A DNA stretch of 64,000 bases from positions 31,920,001 through 31,984,000 of the forward strand of contig NC_087246.1 in NCBI RefSeq assembly GCF_037042905.1, given 5' to 3'. A program made the translations under genes and the position numbers. The notes under the pieces are model-generated. The model was not told where the DNA came from. It did no database searches and saw only the letters and a list, made by a program, of their open reading frames with translations. The DNA is from Lytechinus pictus. Its lineage: Eukaryota; Echinodermata; Echinoidea; Temnopleuroida; Toxopneustidae. This document shows positions 25,001-32,961 of this stretch, one piece after another (within the stretch, counting starts at the first letter, position 1; each line of letters begins with the position of its first letter).

Positions 25001-28000
25001 GGATGGAACACTGCCAGTGTGAACCCAGTTTATTATGCAACATTATTTAAAGCATAATTCATACATGTATATATATTGTACACATGTAGGTATACTGGTT
25101 TAAGTTGGAATTCCTTGGCTAAGAAACTGCCACTTTGCTTCCAAGTTGTATAATTTCATTTCAATCTACATAGTCTAGCCATATCACCGTCTAGATGATT
25201 ATACTTGGCAATATAAACCATTTCTTATGCTTGAGAAATCAGGCACACAGGCTTGTGCCAATCGTCTATTTGGCTCAATATTACTGTGGATGGTGGAATT
25301 TCATAAGTCACGGTCCCTCCTTGGGACTTGGCAGCAATGGACTATTACAGTAATCTGTATCAATCGTACAATCATCTTTGTACACTTGAAATGATCCCCT
25401 TCTCTCCATTCAAAGTCTTGCTCTTCAGACCCTATCGTACTACCACCAGTCTTCCTCCATGATGCCTCATTTGATGAACAGAGAAGGCAGAGTGTCAATA
25501 CTCGCGTTGCTTCAACGATGCTGACAACAAGACTAGCAATGCCTACCCCTCCCAAAGAATCTAAAAGTGAACCACAGCTTGTGAGTGAGCTAAATGAAAC
25601 ACTAAAGCATGCAGTTTCTGTTTTATTTTCTTATTATGGAAATCCTGTTAGGATTGTCAGTCTCGGTGTCATATTAAAAATTCTTTCTTTTTATCCCACT
25701 TTCATTCTTTGTTTTCTCTCTTTTCTACTGATTGTATTGAATTCATACTCTCCTTCTTTTACACCTTATACTAATCATTCCTATATTTCTTTCATTGATG
25801 TTTTTCTAATCTTTATATAAATGTTTATAGTTATTTATTCGTTTATTTTGTTTTATGTCCTTTTTCATTATCATTATTATTGTTATCATTATCATCATCA
25901 TTATTTAGTGTTTCATTGTTGCTTTTTATATGACCATTATCTATTTGTTTAAATTTTGTATTTAATTTTTAATTTATTCAGTACTTTATCATTATTTTAA
26001 ATTTCCTTCTTCTTTTTGTGGTTTGGTGGAGGGCGGGAGGGGGAGTTGTTTATACCTTGCTTGTATCTATCTTGTCTCATCTTACCCTCTAGCTTCCAGT
26101 GACCAGCCCATCGGGTGGCTTCTCTGTCTTCTGTGCGATGGCTGAAACATGCAATCCACAACAGGTAACAGACATGTTGAAAATAGAATCTATTTCATAG
26201 AGTTTATATTGCATTTTATAGGCCTACAATACTATAATCCTAAAAAAAAATCAGTACATCCTTTATAATATGGTTGATATTGTGTGAGATAATGCAGAAA
26301 ATCAGAATCTATAAGCCAAAAAATCAGTGGAGGAAATATGATCAACAAACAACTCACTTTTGTAGTTTCTCTTCCTTCGGAATGTTTACACTTTATTTTA
26401 ATGTAAACTTTTGCAAGTAGTTACTTTGTAATGTAAGATCAACTAAGAATTGAAATTGTAATGCATGGGGACTGGAATGTTAATATGAATTTGTCCATTT
26501 TGTCATTAAATGCATGAAATAGTATTGCAATCAGAATGAAAACCTTCAATACAGCCAAAACTTAGGACATTTACAATTGTATGCACTTACCTAAGGTTTC
26601 TCCAGAATGCATTGTAAATCAATGTCAGAGTCCCATTATGGACCATGGTCCTATCAATTGCAGCAAACAGTCAAGGGATTATGTAAGTATGTAATAAGGC
26701 TATCGGCTGAATCACCTAAATTCTACTTTAACGTTCATAGTTGCCAGATTTCAGACAAAAGTGAAATACGAATTCTCATTTTGTATATTTATGGTCCAAA
26801 GAAATAGCCATTTCTTACAAAAAGGCCCATTTTGGCCAATTTCTTATGAGCATTCCTGCAGAAAGTTTATTTCAAATTAATGAATTAACCTTTGTATATA
26901 TTTCCCCTGCTGGAAGGAAAATGGTGTGAATGCATTGAACAAACTCTCCAGTTTGAACACAGTCACTATGTTGAGTGACTATGTGTTTAAATACACTGTG
27001 TTCACACTGCTTCCTTTCAGCAGGAACCTTCTTAAAGGGATGGTCCCACTGCACTTATGGATGCAGAGAGGATGTAAAACGAAAAATTCCTGCAATCCGT
27101 TGGAAAACGTTATGTATCCGTTGTGTACTCTTTGCATACTGTGATTTCATTGTTCGCCCATTTTGTCCATTGTCTGGAGCGGATGAGAACGGACGGAGCC
27201 ACCCCAAAATTTTGCTTGTCCGCTGTATCCATTGAGTACGTTTTGTGTCCGTCAGCCTGCGGAACCAGGCCTTAAAAAAGCATAATTTGTAGCCATTTAC
27301 AAGAGAGTATGTGCTGTTGTTTCTTTTCCTTGATCCTTACACCTGCATGCATCAACTTGTACAAGTTTTCATGTTCAAAGATTTTCTTTCATTGTGAATG
27401 ATGCTTCCTTTTTATAATACCTGCAGTATTGTGATAGTAAATTTTTAAAAAGGAATGTGTTCACAAAGGTTGTAAAGTTCTGAAACCGTCTTTCATTGCC
27501 CTTTTTAATTGTTATAAAAGTGTATAAATTTACAAATTTCATTCAGAAAAGTTATTGTGTATCAGAACATAAGTTCAATATTAACCATTAGATTGTCTTT
27601 ATATTATCTCTAGAATATAAATGAACTATGCGGTGTGGTTTAAAAAAACACCCTCTGGTTGGGTATCAATACTGGGCCCCGTCCTACAAAGAGTTATGGT
27701 TGATCCAATCAATTGTAACTCTATGGAAATCCATCACTGTCACAATTTTTTCTACAGGAAATTGTCAAGAAATCAATGATTTTACGGATATACATTCATA
27801 TCTAGAATAAAAAAAAAATTAACATGCATTTTATATGTTGACTTTGCTGCCTTTCCATAGTTGCGATTGATTGGATCAATCGCAACTCTTTGTAAGACAG
27901 GGCTCTGTTTGATCCTGTAAACTTCAATATTTGTTTACATCATACATCTGTCTTGATGGAATTTCCTTACCACGTGCATGTATATGACACTGGCACTGTT

Positions 28001-28550
28001 GGTGATCAATAACACTTCACACAGTATATTCATTCATTATGTAGAAAACATATTCATGTAGAAAAGAACATATGTGATTGACATGCGCTGCAATGCCTTG
28101 ATCATATTTCATCACGCTAAAGGAATTCGTTCGTGAACAAACATCACGTGAAAAAATATTGACAAAGTGTAAAAGGATTAAATTGCATTTCATTTTTTAA
28201 ACATAACAAGCCGGTAGCCACCTGTGTAAATATGCACAACATTGATTTGTATTCCTAGTATGAATAATCTTAATGTATTATAAAACTACAGAAAATTGTA
28301 TTTATTGAACCCAAAATGTAATATAAATTCTGTACTATGTAGTCATTGACATTATCTATGCTGCACATGAAATATCAATTATTGACCTACAAGATATGTA
28401 ATGATATTTTCAGGCACCTTTCCTTGTCATAAGTAGTTTAAGATCTATATTTTGACTGATTTTCAAGATTGAGGTCTGGTATATGACATAAATGGCATAT
28501 AGAGCATGACCCCAGTAAGCCAAATTAGATTTCTAGGAATCTAGGTATGG

Positions 28551-28583
<33 letters not shown>

Positions 28584-31500
28584 CTAATTACATGCCGATG
28601 TAGCTGCATTTTGTATCCCGTAAACTTTGATTTGATATGTGTATCCATAACTGTTTATGTCATAGACTATTTATCAGATCGGAATACAGAAACTATGAGG
28701 CCATTCTCATTACGCTTTCTAAAACTAGTTTACTGGAAACCGATTCAGGAAACCACTTTGGAAGATCGCTTTAATTTGCTAGCGTTCCCACTTGATCACA
28801 CGAAAGTGGTTTTCAAAATCACTTCACGTAAAGCGCTCTTGTTGCTATGGAAACGCTCTCAGTGGGGTGACACGTTTCGCGCGAAATTCAAAACCGCAGC
28901 ATAGGTATTCTACACCTGTCGTGTGGAGTAGCGCGCTCAAAATGTGCGAAGATCGCTTCCCGAAGAACGGTTGTGTCCTCACTTACGCTAAAACCAGTTT
29001 AACGAGGCAAAGCGATCTTGAAAACTACATTGCGAGGTGGTTTTCCAAACTGGTTTGGAAGATCGCTTCCAAGACCGCATCGACCGTTCTCACTACGCGT
29101 TAAACTAGTTTCCACTAAACTAGTTTCCAGTAAACTAGTTTTAGGAACGTAGTGAGAACAGCCTCTTACAAGTACATTGTACCAGTGATGTACAGTACAA
29201 TATCAGTATATTTCTGCATACTTGTTTTATTCATTATATTCTTCTCCCCTCCGTATGGTTTTGAAAAATTGATAACTTCTCTTCAATGATTTAGATTACC
29301 AAATAATCTGAAAATACAAATTTAGGACTCTTATCACAATTTATTTTTAGGTAAAGGATATACAGTAAAGCATAACATGTTGAATTTATGAAAAAAATAT
29401 TCCCAACATTATTCATTAAACAGATTATGTTAGGTGTTGGTAATTTGAAAGATACGAAAGCATAAATTCACACTTTGGTTTCTTTTTTCAATTGAAATTG
29501 GTGTAAGCTGTATCATTTTCCCTGTTGTCAAAATATTTCTCGGGTGTCATCCTTCTGAGATTGATTGAATGCTTTCCTGCACTAATCATCAATGTAATTG
29601 CATTGCATTCCTGGTGAAACTCATTATCTTATTAAGTGAAACACCATATTGGAATGTGATAGATTACTACCACCTAGTAATTGCATGATTATTAGGATTA
29701 CTCTTTCTCTGAAATTTCTGTCCATCATGATAAAATTTCATCTGCCACACAAATTCCAATGAATCATTCTTGGATTCTATCTTTAAATCATGTTCACATA
29801 ATGTTATCAAGACTGATTCATGAGGCAGATCTTGCCCCTCATTAATAAACATGACTTTTTTCATCCTTGTGTGTTATCTACTATCCGACAAGAGTGAGTA
29901 CTAATGACCCTGTTTTCAATAATGATTTTATTTATCATTATCTGTAGTTGCCTTACAAGGTGACACCCATCCTTCCATATGATGACAACAATGATGATTT
30001 TGATGATATTGGTGATGACATCAGTGTAGTGTCGCTCGGTTTAGATGTATTCAACAAGCCTCTCCCCGGCGATGATCTAAACAGGATTCCCAGATTTCCT
30101 CCGCCTACCAAACTCCCACAACTCAAGATACCAGGAAAGGTATTTTTTACCTGGGGCCGGTAACACATACCTTAACATTCTTCGTTGAACTTTTTTTAAA
30201 TAATTGATTGCAATGACTACAGTGTACAATAAATCGTGAAAACCATGCACGTGAGTAATTGCTAACCTTTGTGATACGGGACCCAGATGATCCAACAATC
30301 TCTGCATTGATTTTTTTAGATGTCATGTTGAAGATGATTACAATGATCAACATTGGGCCACCTCTTTAATTTCATGTATTGAACATGAATTCTAAATTCT
30401 CCCCAGAATTTGCGTCTTTTTTGCGGAAAGAGAAGTTTCTCCTTCCCCTTAGTTTTCAAATATGATAATAATAAAGCGTGAATAAATGTGCAATACTCAT
30501 GTGCGTATCTACAGGAATTTATTTTATTTTTACGAATGTCAGTGTTTGCACATGTATGCCTTATCGAATTCCAGCCTTAGTTAATTTTTGATTAACCATA
30601 AACTCATTATTTATAACAATCATTCATAACAGTTACATTTAAAATGCAATAGTTTTGATGATTCACAGCATCCGATTGCTTATATTGTTTCTTACAAATC
30701 AAACATCTCCAGACCATGACCATTCTACATAGGATTTTTTTTGGAATAAATACATTAAAGATTTGAATTAGGTCTGTAGTGAAAAAAAAAGAGTCCTTTG
30801 CAATTTTTAACACTTGATTGTTGTTTTGGATTAATTATGGCTGAAAATAGTTTTTGATCATTTATTTCTAAGAAGCATTCAAATAACCATGGCTTCTTTT
30901 ACAAGTTTTCTCTCACTATTTTTCTTCTTTTTGACAATCATATTTCAGAATAGAAAATATGTAAATTAAATCTCTTGATTTAACTATGATGTAATATTCA
31001 TTTTCAGAGGAGGCATTCACGGTCGCCTGTCAAAACTCCAAGGGAACATAATTTCCAAGGTCCCACATCGAAGCTAGCATGGGTATGCAAGACTTCCTCA
31101 TATATGTGTTGAATTATGTATTGTCATGAATACATTTCCAATACCAAGTACACACACTCTTAAATAAGAAAGTAATTTTTTTCCTAAGTTGAACTTTATG
31201 AATTATATGATGATTATATTTTAGCCTTTCTCTATTTCATGATAACACAAATATGCAAATTCCCTGTGAAATTCAGCCATGCTTTGAAAGACAACCGATA
31301 TATAATATAATTAGAGAGTGGGGATGCTATGTTCTGCTTCTTCTAGGTTGCTCTTTTTCTCACTTTTTGGGTCCCATTTATTCTCTCTATCTTCTCTCTC
31401 TTTCTGTCTATGCCCTTCTCTTTTTTCTATCTATCTGCCCTTCTCTGTCTATCTCTCTCCCTTGCATTTTGTGTCTATCTGATCTCTCTATCACTCTCAC

Positions 31501-31960
31501 TCTCTCTCTCTCTCTGCCCCTCTCTACTTCCCCCCATTTTCACTTTTCATTTCCCTAGCTCTTTGTCTGCAAGCCACTTGACCAAAGGTCTTGCTAGACC
31601 CTCAGTCTGAAGTGAACCCTTCAATCACTCTGATTGTTAATGTCAATCCAGAAACCAGATCATAATAAAACTCTACTGCCATTTGATCACCGAATTTACC
31701 TCATTATTTCAAATCAGGATGAGCTCATGATATACTGGTTGGTATAAGCATGTGCATGTTTATAGTAAATAAAAAAAAAAGATCAAATGATACAGTACTT
31801 TGACCTAAGCTCCAATCATACATTATGAATTTTCTTTATACAGTCTGGTTCTCTTAAGAAGGAGAAGAAGAGACTGAACCGTCTTTCAAAGCTCGCCAAG
31901 TTCTCTGAAATGAAGCTTCCAGGGATAAAGACCACAAGAGTAACCAAGATAGATCTTTAG
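8587..31960 (+). CDS. TMEM145: TMEM145/GPR180-type seven-transmembrane protein, 17 coding exons
   Basis: Join 8587-8670, 12585-12662, 12896-12976, 13793-13894, 16942-17119, 17621-17692, 18718-18867, 19705-19783, 20094-20263, 21952-22111, 22474-22594, 23802-23921, 25416-25580, 26093-26164, 29948-30139, 31008-31082, 31844-31960. This totals 2016 nt, 671 residues plus TAG; all introns are GT-AG and all phases agree. A hydrophobic signal peptide (about 1-16) precedes an extracellular domain (to about 178) with cysteines 83, 106, 119 and 141 and N-glycosylation sequons at 98 and 151. Seven membrane segments lie at about 180-197, 211-232, 251-268, 284-307, 318-341, 353-376 and 388-409. The layout and motifs (KGYTVTR 269-275, FYLPF 353-357, NKSFPFH 414-420) fit the GPR180/TMEM145 rhodopsin-like family (GpcrRhopsn4), closer to TMEM145. 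The tail (410-671) is longer than in vertebrate TMEM145, which I recall as about 490 residues in total. Signalling role and ligand are not established by the sequence. Confidence 0.88.
8867..8875. repeat. Left 9 bp target-site duplication
   Basis: CGGTTATTG here is repeated exactly at 10573-10581, on the far side of the minisatellite-bearing element. Confidence 0.6.
9040..10178. repeat. Minisatellite, mixed 42 bp and 46 bp units
   Basis: About 27 units are present. The 42 bp type contains CCAACGAGCCAACGATGCCA, CGTTGTGAGTTTGGCATGCT and variants; the 46 bp type has TTGACTTGCGTTGGCTTGCT instead. Some units lack the CCAACGAG half. A sub-repeat CCAACGA recurs inside each unit. Because 42 is a multiple of three, long open frames run through on both strands; these are by-products, not genes. 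Confidence 0.9.
10180..10325. repeat. Interstitial telomeric repeat (CCCTAA)n
   Basis: About 24 head-to-tail TAACCC units with one variant (CCTTAA near 10310). TTAGGG is the telomere repeat of deuterostomes. The tract directly abuts the last minisatellite unit and lies inside the inverted-repeat element, within a gene intron, so it is not a chromosome end. Confidence 0.95.
10341..10367. repeat. Third copy of the sub-terminal motif
   Basis: CATCGTAGGTCGTTGGCTCG recurs here and at 10508, both facing the inverted copy near 8926. The element's right flank therefore holds the sub-terminal repeat twice. Confidence 0.6.
10689..11168. mobile_element. 480 bp near-perfect foldback element, TA-flanked
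   Basis: TA at 10687-10688 and 11169-11170 flanks arms of over 200 bp that begin ACCCAGGGAGC and continue as inverted copies through GGGGCTTACCGTGTATTTGA to TCTGGGCACAGACTGGAACC. Inner arms around CGATCGAGAC pair too, leaving a short loop. The left arm alone carries an extra 25 bp hairpin (10700-10724). TA duplications fit Tc1/mariner-type elements; no transposase is present. Confidence 0.85.
11169..12584. other. Remainder of intron 1
   Basis: AT-rich sequence with no exon or clear repeat. It ends in a pyrimidine tract and acceptor TTCCAG at 12579-12584. Confidence 0.5.
12585..12662 (+). CDS. TMEM145: Exon 2: start of extracellular domain
   Basis: 26 codons (residues 29-54), opening DVVFLDSFAYG and ending FKFFFPS at donor gtaagt. 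It corresponds to the WVFLTRF-type segment of TMEM145. Phase 0 at both ends. Confidence 0.85.
12896..12976 (+). CDS. TMEM145: Exon 3: extracellular domain
   Basis: 27 codons (55-81), from NHHNYELAMFDD to NEESL, between acceptor ACACAG and donor gtaagt. It contains the FDDSVNQWP segment that parallels the family's FDDPSQWP. The following intron (12977-13792) has nothing recognised. Confidence 0.87.
13793..13894 (+). CDS. TMEM145: Exon 4: extracellular domain with NLT sequon
   Basis: 34 codons (82-115), with cysteines 83 and 106 and an N-glycosylation sequon at 98. Acceptor TTCTCAG, donor gtaaaa, phase 0. Confidence 0.87.
13940..16210. repeat. Decayed tandem repeat in intron 4, about eight copies
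   Basis: The core TTTAATATCTTCATCAGATA recurs with drift at about 13968, 14160, 14296, 14459, 15420, 15599, 15755 and 16171. Unit length is about 130-190 bp after subtracting the element inserted at 14611-15395. The two units around 14300-14610 are the best conserved. Confidence 0.65.
14611..15395. mobile_element. TTAA-flanked inverted-repeat element (copy B) in intron 4
   Basis: TTAA at 14607-14610 and 15396-15399 flanks it; the ends are CCCTTATT and ATAGGG. The empty site is preserved in the neighbouring repeat unit at 14423-14443 (GTTGTTTTAAGCTACTGCAG), which fixes both boundaries. It shares internal sequence with the element at 1379-2096. Both termini carry a second inverted motif, GGGGGAGGGGGTCAA and its partners near 14622 and 15331. 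No protein is encoded. Confidence 0.8.
16942..17119 (+). CDS. TMEM145: Exon 5: membrane-proximal extracellular domain
   Basis: 178 nt (residues 116-174 plus one base). It carries cysteines 119 and 141, the family signature RRYFFNLANC, an NVT sequon at 151 and HMTNG at 157-161. A second AG acceptor 12 bases in would break the frame. Donor gtaagt, phase 1. Confidence 0.9.
17120..17620. other. Intron 5
   Basis: AT-rich except for a GC-richer patch at about 17400-17545 that looks unlike its surroundings and may be an old repeat fragment. No exon seen. Confidence 0.35.
17621..17692 (+). CDS. TMEM145: Exon 6: transmembrane segment 1
   Basis: 72 nt completing codon 175 and reaching residue 198. 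It reads LMVTDLGFLFSYLGILLVA, the T-D-x-x-F pattern that opens TM1 in this family. Acceptor CTTCAG, donor gtatgt, phase 1. Confidence 0.88.
18718..18867 (+). CDS. TMEM145: Exon 7: transmembrane segment 2
   Basis: 150 nt (199-248). HVTYRLFYLSLSLQLISLLL matches the family's H-x-T-Y-K/R-x-F start of TM2; a short loop follows. Acceptor GTTGCAG, donor gtttgt, phase 1. Confidence 0.88.
18967..19086. repeat. (TAG)n microsatellite
   Basis: About 40 trinucleotide units of GTA/TAG with two ACATG interruptions, in intron 7. A CT-rich run follows at about 19259-19287. Confidence 0.95.
19705..19783 (+). CDS. TMEM145: Exon 8: transmembrane segment 3
   Basis: 79 nt (249-274 plus two bases). ADILHGLSSVIFVALLFLVS leads into KGYTVTR, the conserved K/G-x-T-V-T-R motif at the inner end of TM3. 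Donor gtgagt, phase 2. Confidence 0.92.
20094..20263 (+). CDS. TMEM145: Exon 9: transmembrane segments 4 and 5 (start)
   Basis: 170 nt completing Arg275 and running to residue 331. TM4 lies at about 284-307, followed by VDPRDILAQY, equivalent to the family's DP-x-x-VL-x-x-Y loop, then the start of TM5. Donor gtattt, phase 1. Confidence 0.92.
20377..21706. repeat. 203 bp direct tandem duplication, second copy interrupted
   Basis: Copy 1 (20377-20579) and copy 2 (20580-20627 plus 21564-21706) share TTTTTTTTTCAATCTTGCTT, ATTGGCT-x-x-GAGGTTGTCA and ACATAATTTACAAGAATATA. Copy 2 is split by the element at 20628-21563. This lies in intron 9. Confidence 0.8.
20628..21563. mobile_element. 936 bp inverted-repeat element in intron 9
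   Basis: The ends are GGACGTTCCACAGTTA and TAACTGTGGAACGTCC. TTAA follows at 21564-21567 and TTCA precedes at 20624-20627, so the target was probably TTAA with one later change. The interior repeats GGTGAAAATGACATGGATTT at about 21089 and 21521. There is no coding capacity. Confidence 0.75.
21952..22111 (+). CDS. TMEM145: Exon 10: transmembrane segments 5 (end) and 6
   Basis: 160 nt (332-384 plus two bases). It contains the basic loop VKRHRNK and FYLPFACFFSLWFMIEPVAL, the family's FY-x-PF ... LWF ... PV-x-ALI pattern of TM6. Acceptor TCTACAG, donor gtacag. Confidence 0.93.
22474..22594 (+). CDS. TMEM145: Exon 11: transmembrane segment 7
   Basis: 121 nt completing codon 385 and reaching 425. 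LILNGLQLLTAFLGHAYFLF is TM7, followed by NKSFPFH, as in TMEM145. The acceptor GACGAAG is weak, but it is the one that keeps frame and homology. Donor gtctgt, phase 0. Confidence 0.88.
22910..23033. repeat. Tetranucleotide microsatellite (CTAT, CATC, TTTA mix)
   Basis: A pyrimidine-rich run of ATCT, ATCC and TTTA units in intron 11. Confidence 0.85.
23374..23581. mobile_element. Short foldback element (CACTCTAAAAA ends)
   Basis: CACTCTAAAAA at the left and TTTTTAGAGTG at the right bound about 208 bp. Inner inverted pieces TTGGGTCGAAAGGGAACATG and CATGTATGTTCCCATTTAAC pair imperfectly. The element at 35540-35628 has similar ends and interior. Confidence 0.7.
23802..23921 (+). CDS. TMEM145: Exon 12: proximal cytoplasmic tail
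   Basis: 40 codons (426-465), serine- and glycine-rich, with GALYKPSEEHYDVF. Acceptor TTTCAG, donor gtaaat, phase 0. It has no domain I recognise. Confidence 0.8.
23976..24284. mobile_element. MITE with TTA target duplication
   Basis: TTA at 23973-23975 and 24285-24287 flanks inverted ends GGCCCGTATTTTGAAGTCAG and CTGACTTCAGAATACGGGCC, continuing into GTTTAACT. A 3 bp TWA target is typical of PIF/Harbinger-type elements. Intron 12. Confidence 0.8.
24440..24625. repeat. Dispersed repeat with GACATTTGCTC ends
   Basis: GACATTTGCTCTGGCAACAA near 24446 is loosely inverted as GAGCAAATGTCGC near 24583. A related stretch with CCCTACCCTA and GAGCAAATGTC sits at about 18440-18650 in intron 6. The boundaries are uncertain. 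Confidence 0.4.
25416..25580 (+). CDS. TMEM145: Exon 13: cytoplasmic tail
   Basis: 55 codons (466-520), containing DPIVLPPVFLHDASFDEQRR and PTPPKESKSEP. The acceptor CAAAG (25411-25415) keeps phase 0. The stronger-looking TTCAG 13 bases downstream would shift the frame from exon 12. The frame is open with no alternative. Donor gtgagt. Confidence 0.72.
26093..26164 (+). CDS. TMEM145: Exon 14: cytoplasmic tail
   Basis: 24 codons (521-544), LPVTSPSGGFSVFCAMAE onward, between CCTCTAG and gtaaca. Phase 0 at both ends and no recognised motif. The small exon could be a cassette, since skipping it keeps frame. Confidence 0.75.
26165..27031. other. Start of intron 14
   Basis: AT-rich sequence with no exon that fits the phase of its neighbours. 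The rest of the intron (to 29947) is largely inverted-repeat elements. Confidence 0.45.
27036..27271. mobile_element. Possible TTAA-flanked element
   Basis: TTAA at 27032-27035 and 27272-27275 encloses about 236 bp whose ends are loosely inverted (AGGGATGGTCCCAC against GCGGAACCAGGCC). It reads through in one short frame without meaning. The ends match poorly, so this is tentative. Confidence 0.4.
27674..27905. mobile_element. MITE with about 55 bp inverted repeats
   Basis: The left end contains CTACAAAGAGTTATGGTTGA then TCCAATCAATTGTAACTC. The right end answers with TGATTGGATCAATCGCAAC then TCTTTGTAAGACAGGGC. The inner halves are themselves palindromic around TTGATCCAATCAA. Target duplication unclear. 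Intron 14. Confidence 0.78.
28556..28583. repeat. (TA)n microsatellite
   Basis: About 13 uninterrupted TA units in intron 14. Confidence 0.9.
28697..29165. mobile_element. 469 bp inverted-repeat element, 44 bp termini
   Basis: The left end GAGGCCATTCTCATTACG, then AAAACTAGTTTACTGGAAAC, is answered by GTTTCCAGTAAACTAGTTTT and CGTAGTGAGAACAGCCTC. The interior is GC-richer than the intron, with repeated GAAGATCGCTT and AAACTGGTTT motifs, and gives two meaningless open frames. It is non-autonomous; the superfamily is not clear. Confidence 0.8.
29948..30139 (+). CDS. TMEM145: Exon 15: acidic and proline-rich cytoplasmic tail
   Basis: 64 codons (545-608). It has an Asp-rich run, DDNNDDFDDIGDD, then a proline-rich part with PRFPPPTKLPQLKIPGK. 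Acceptor CTGTAG, donor gtattt, phase 0. It is probably disordered, and no enzyme or binding domain is recognised. Confidence 0.8.
31008..31082 (+). CDS. TMEM145: Exon 16: basic cytoplasmic tail
   Basis: 25 codons (609-633), starting RRHSRSPVKTPRE, with an S/T-P pair that could be phosphorylated. Acceptor TTTCAG, donor gtatgc, phase 0. Confidence 0.78.
31376..31548. repeat. CT-rich low-complexity tract
   Basis: TCTCTC-rich pyrimidine run in intron 16. The open frames here are low-complexity artefacts. Confidence 0.85.
31844..31960 (+). CDS. TMEM145: Exon 17: terminal coding exon, stop TAG
   Basis: 38 codons plus TAG at 31958-31960. The lysine-rich SGSLKKEKKRLNRLSKLAKF would form a basic amphipathic stretch. 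The exon and its downstream sequence are echoed twice, in decayed form, within the next 400 bp. Confidence 0.8.
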   Translation, partial: SGSLKKEKKRLNRLSKLAKFSEMKLPGIKTTRVTKIDL

Positions 31961-32059
31961 ACCTTGATGCTAGCAGCTCCTGGAATCGGATCTTTCCCAA
32001 GTTCCTGTATATCAGTTGAGATCTCCTTACTTGTTTTTCCGCCAAGTTTGGTCCAAGAA

Positions 32060-32340
32060 GGAAATAAAATGAAGAGACTGATCGAGAATCCTTCAAAGTC
32101 TAGCAAGTTCTTTGGAAAAAAAATCTTTCAGGTATAAAGGCCATAACAGAGTAACCACGAAAGACCTCTAGACCTTGATGCTAACTACTCTTGGCATCAA
32201 ACAAGCTTTCCTAGATATCAAGGTGTATAAAGAAGGATAGGAAGGTGAAGAGACTAAAGAAAGGCTACAAATTCCTTCAAACACAGCCTACAAGCGTGAA
32301 AACCTTGAGCAATGATGTTAAATATTCCTGATATCAAGCC
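32060..32340 (+). repeat. Two decayed tandem echoes of the last exon
   Basis: GAAGAGACTGA (exon 17 at about 31868) returns at 32071 and, as GAAGAGACTAA, at 32248. In echo 1, AGCAAGTTCT, then CAGGTATAAAGGCC, GAGTAACCA and TAGACCTTGATGCTA, follow in the same order as in exon 17 and its flank. Frame and stops are not kept, so the echoes are not coding. Confidence 0.75.
32063..32068 (+). terminator. Candidate polyadenylation signal
   Basis: AATAAA lies 103 bases after the stop codon and is the first such hexamer downstream. It sits exactly where the first echo of exon 17 begins, so the true 3' end could also be further on. Confidence 0.4.
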
Positions 32341-32350
32341 TCTTCCAGGT

Positions 32351-32865
32351 CGCATACATTCGTAATTCCGAAGATTCGTTATTCCGAAGGTTCGGATATT
32401 CCGAAGGTTCGTTATTCCGAAGGTTCGTATTTCCGAAGGTTCGTAATTCCGAAGGTTCGTTAGTCCGAAAATGAAATGAGGTTCGTAATTCCGAAGGTTC
32501 GTTAGTCCGAAAACGAAGTGAGGTTCGTAATTCCGAAGGTTTGTTAATCCGAAAGAGAAATGAGGTTCGTAATTCCGAAGGTTCGTTAGTCCGAAAACTA
32601 AATGATTAACTAACCTTATTTCGTTTTCGGACTAACGAACCTTCGGAACAACAAACCTTATTTCGTTTTCGGATTAACGAACCTTCGGAACATCGAACCT
32701 TATTTCGTTTTCGGATTATCGAACCTTCGGAATAACGCCACAAATGTTCGGATTAACGAACCCTTTTACGTTTTCGGATTAACAAACATCGAGGTATAGG
32801 CAATTTACGTGTTTCGGAATTACGAACCTTCGGAATAAAGAACCTTCGGAATTACGAAGTGTAAC
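32351..32865. mobile_element. Foldback element built of TTCCGAAGGTTCG repeats
   Basis: A 9 bp direct repeat, CTTCCAGGT, at 32342-32350 and 32866-32874 flanks it. The left arm (to about 32600) repeats TTCGTAATTCCGAAGGTTCG and TTAGTCCGAAA. The right arm holds the same units inverted (TTTCGTTTTCGGATTAACGA, ACCTTCGGAA). The ends match as TACA(C)TTCGTAATTCCGAAG. Non-coding. Confidence 0.75.
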
Positions 32866-32961
32866 CTTCCAGGTATACATGTAGATGTTACATGTAGTTG
32901 ATTTCCCAAGACTATTTTTTCTCAAGTTAAGTTCATCCCATAAGGAAACAATGACCCTTAA

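Noticed and set aside
25429-25580. Exon 13 starting at the TTCAG acceptor at 25424-25428
   Set aside because: It needs a phase-1 upstream donor, but exon 12 ends in phase 0 and that join meets a stop at TGA. The CAAAG acceptor 13 bases earlier keeps the frame.
28611-29103. 97- and 103-codon overlapping frames in intron 14
   Set aside because: They fall inside the inverted-repeat element at 28697-29165, overlap each other in different frames and have no recognisable product.
31253-31610. Leucine/serine-rich frames in intron 16
   Set aside because: Low-complexity CT-rich tract; no phase match with exons 16 and 17.
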